From: an uncultured Caldilineaceae bacterium
GTDB taxonomy: Bacteria; Chloroflexota; Anaerolineae; Caldilineales; Caldilineaceae
NCBI GenBank assembly: GCA_958295915.1
Contig: OY282381.1
Span: forward strand, 1,634,722-1,698,721
Direction of reading: 5' to 3'
DNA: 64,000 nucleotides
Shown one piece after another: positions 63,531 through 64,000 of the stretch (within the stretch, counting starts at the first letter, position 1; each line of letters starts with the position of its first letter). The notes beneath the pieces were generated by a model. It had not been told where the DNA came from. It searched no databases and worked only from the letters and a program-made list of their open reading frames with translations. The position numbers were made by a program, and so were the translations under genes.

Positions 63531-64000
63531 ATGTCTACAACAGTCGCCGCTGATGCCTATCAGCGAATTGCAACTGTCGCAGAGGTTACAAAAGTCGGAC
63601 TGCGCACCGTCCACGTGAACGGCCATGTCATTGTCCTCGTCCATCATGAAGGCGAAATCTACGCGCTGGACAACCGCTGCCCCCATATGGGCTTCCCCCT
63701 CGATAGGGGCAGCGTCCAGGATGGCATTCTTACCTGCCATTGGCATCACGCCCGCTTCGATCTCTGCACCGGCGGCTCCTTCGATCTGTGGGCGGACGAC
63801 ACCCCCAACTTCCCGGTGGAGGTGCGAAACGGTGATGTCTTTGTGAACGTCACGCCCCGACACGATCCGGTAGAACACCAAGGCAAACGGCTGGCCGTCG
63901 GGCTGGAGCGCAACCTTTCGCTGGTGCTGGCGAAGGCAGTGATCACCCTGGTGGACGAAGCCGACGATACCCTGTCGCCCTTTGCCGCCGGCCTGAATTT
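63531..64000 (+). CDS. Rieske [2Fe-2S] protein, truncated by the window end
   Basis: The frame from ATG 63531 (AGGAG upstream, MSTTVAADAYQRIATV) is open to the end without a stop, about 156 codons. The iron-sulfur motifs are RCPHMGFPLDRG (C-x-H) and TCHWHHARFDL (C-x2-H), typical of ferredoxin-like Rieske proteins of oxygenase systems. More protein follows (GLERNLSLVLAKAVITLVDE), so it is larger than a simple Rieske ferredoxin. Its partner is unknown. Promoter and function are unassigned. Confidence 0.9.
   Translation, partial: MSTTVAADAYQRIATVAEVTKVGLRTVHVNGHVIVLVHHEGEIYALDNRCPHMGFPLDRGSVQDGILTCHWHHARFDLCTGGSFDLWADDTPNFPVEVRNGDVFVNVTPRHDPVEHQGKRLAVGLERNLSLVLAKAVITLVDEADDTLSPFAAGLN

Overview
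The window looks like chromosomal DNA of an uncultured Chloroflexota bacterium (Caldilineae/Anaerolineae-like). This is an inference from the mix of lipoprotein-anchored ABC transporters, a LivG/acyl-CoA-ligase/LivHMKF operon, glgC paralogues, CehA/McbA and glycosidase-like genes, and two conserved proteins (46.9-49.2 kb) of a type I associate with that phylum. No rRNA or taxonomic marker was searched. Most genes are GC-rich; the restriction-modification block at 9.8-12.8 kb is visibly more AT-rich.

Layout. 0-3 kb: 3' end of hemB, tRNA-Ser(GGA), a small SRP RNA, an MFS exporter and tmRNA with its own promoter and terminator. 3-12.8 kb: a defence island with a DUF1156 DNA methylase and an SNF2/DUF3883 helicase on the minus strand, divergent from a type II restriction-modification system (N6-adenine methylase, PD-(D/E)XK endonuclease, controller protein with a dyad operator). 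13-16.5 kb: a glycosidase-like protein, a cold-shock protein with a long leader, and a HAD phosphatase. 16.5-17.9 kb: an intact TnpB element; an internally deleted relative lies at 54.2-54.9 kb. 18-25.5 kb: a branched-chain/acyl-type ABC operon with an embedded acyl-CoA ligase. 25.6-36 kb: a flavin oxidoreductase, a phosphoesterase, HerA plus a HAS-barrel-like partner apparently co-directional with a sugar ABC transporter, a DinB-like protein and an FG-GAP lipoprotein. 36-43.8 kb: topA, a PD-(D/E)XK-like protein, chrA, capA-like and SUI1/yciH. 44-46.5 kb: tandem glgC genes, one apparently catalytically dead. 46.9-53.9 kb: the unknown gene pair, CitE-like, VanZ-like, bactofilin, plsY, aquaporin and a VOC protein. 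54.9-64 kb: a carbohydrate or xenobiotic degradation cluster (esterase, CehA/McbA, Gfo/Idh/MocA, galM, SDR, MFS, Rieske protein cut by the window end).

The most striking signal is a set of short palindromic repeats scattered through the whole window. Family A has a GCGCCTCT/AGAGGCGC stem, family B a CGCGCC/GGCGCG stem, and family C is an 81-bp relative whose ends resemble A. Families D, E and F are other intergenic repeats. Many A, B and C copies lie inside or at the edge of genes. One C copy is an exact 27-codon in-frame insertion in LivG; a separate 96-nt in-frame insertion interrupts a metallophosphoesterase. B copies encode both sides of a lipoprotein signal peptide and two internal segments of the CehA/McbA protein. 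A and B copies supply the probable start codon of LivH and the stop codons of HemB and a Gfo/Idh oxidoreductase. This resembles the protein-embedded palindromic elements known from Rickettsia, but with sequences I do not recognise.
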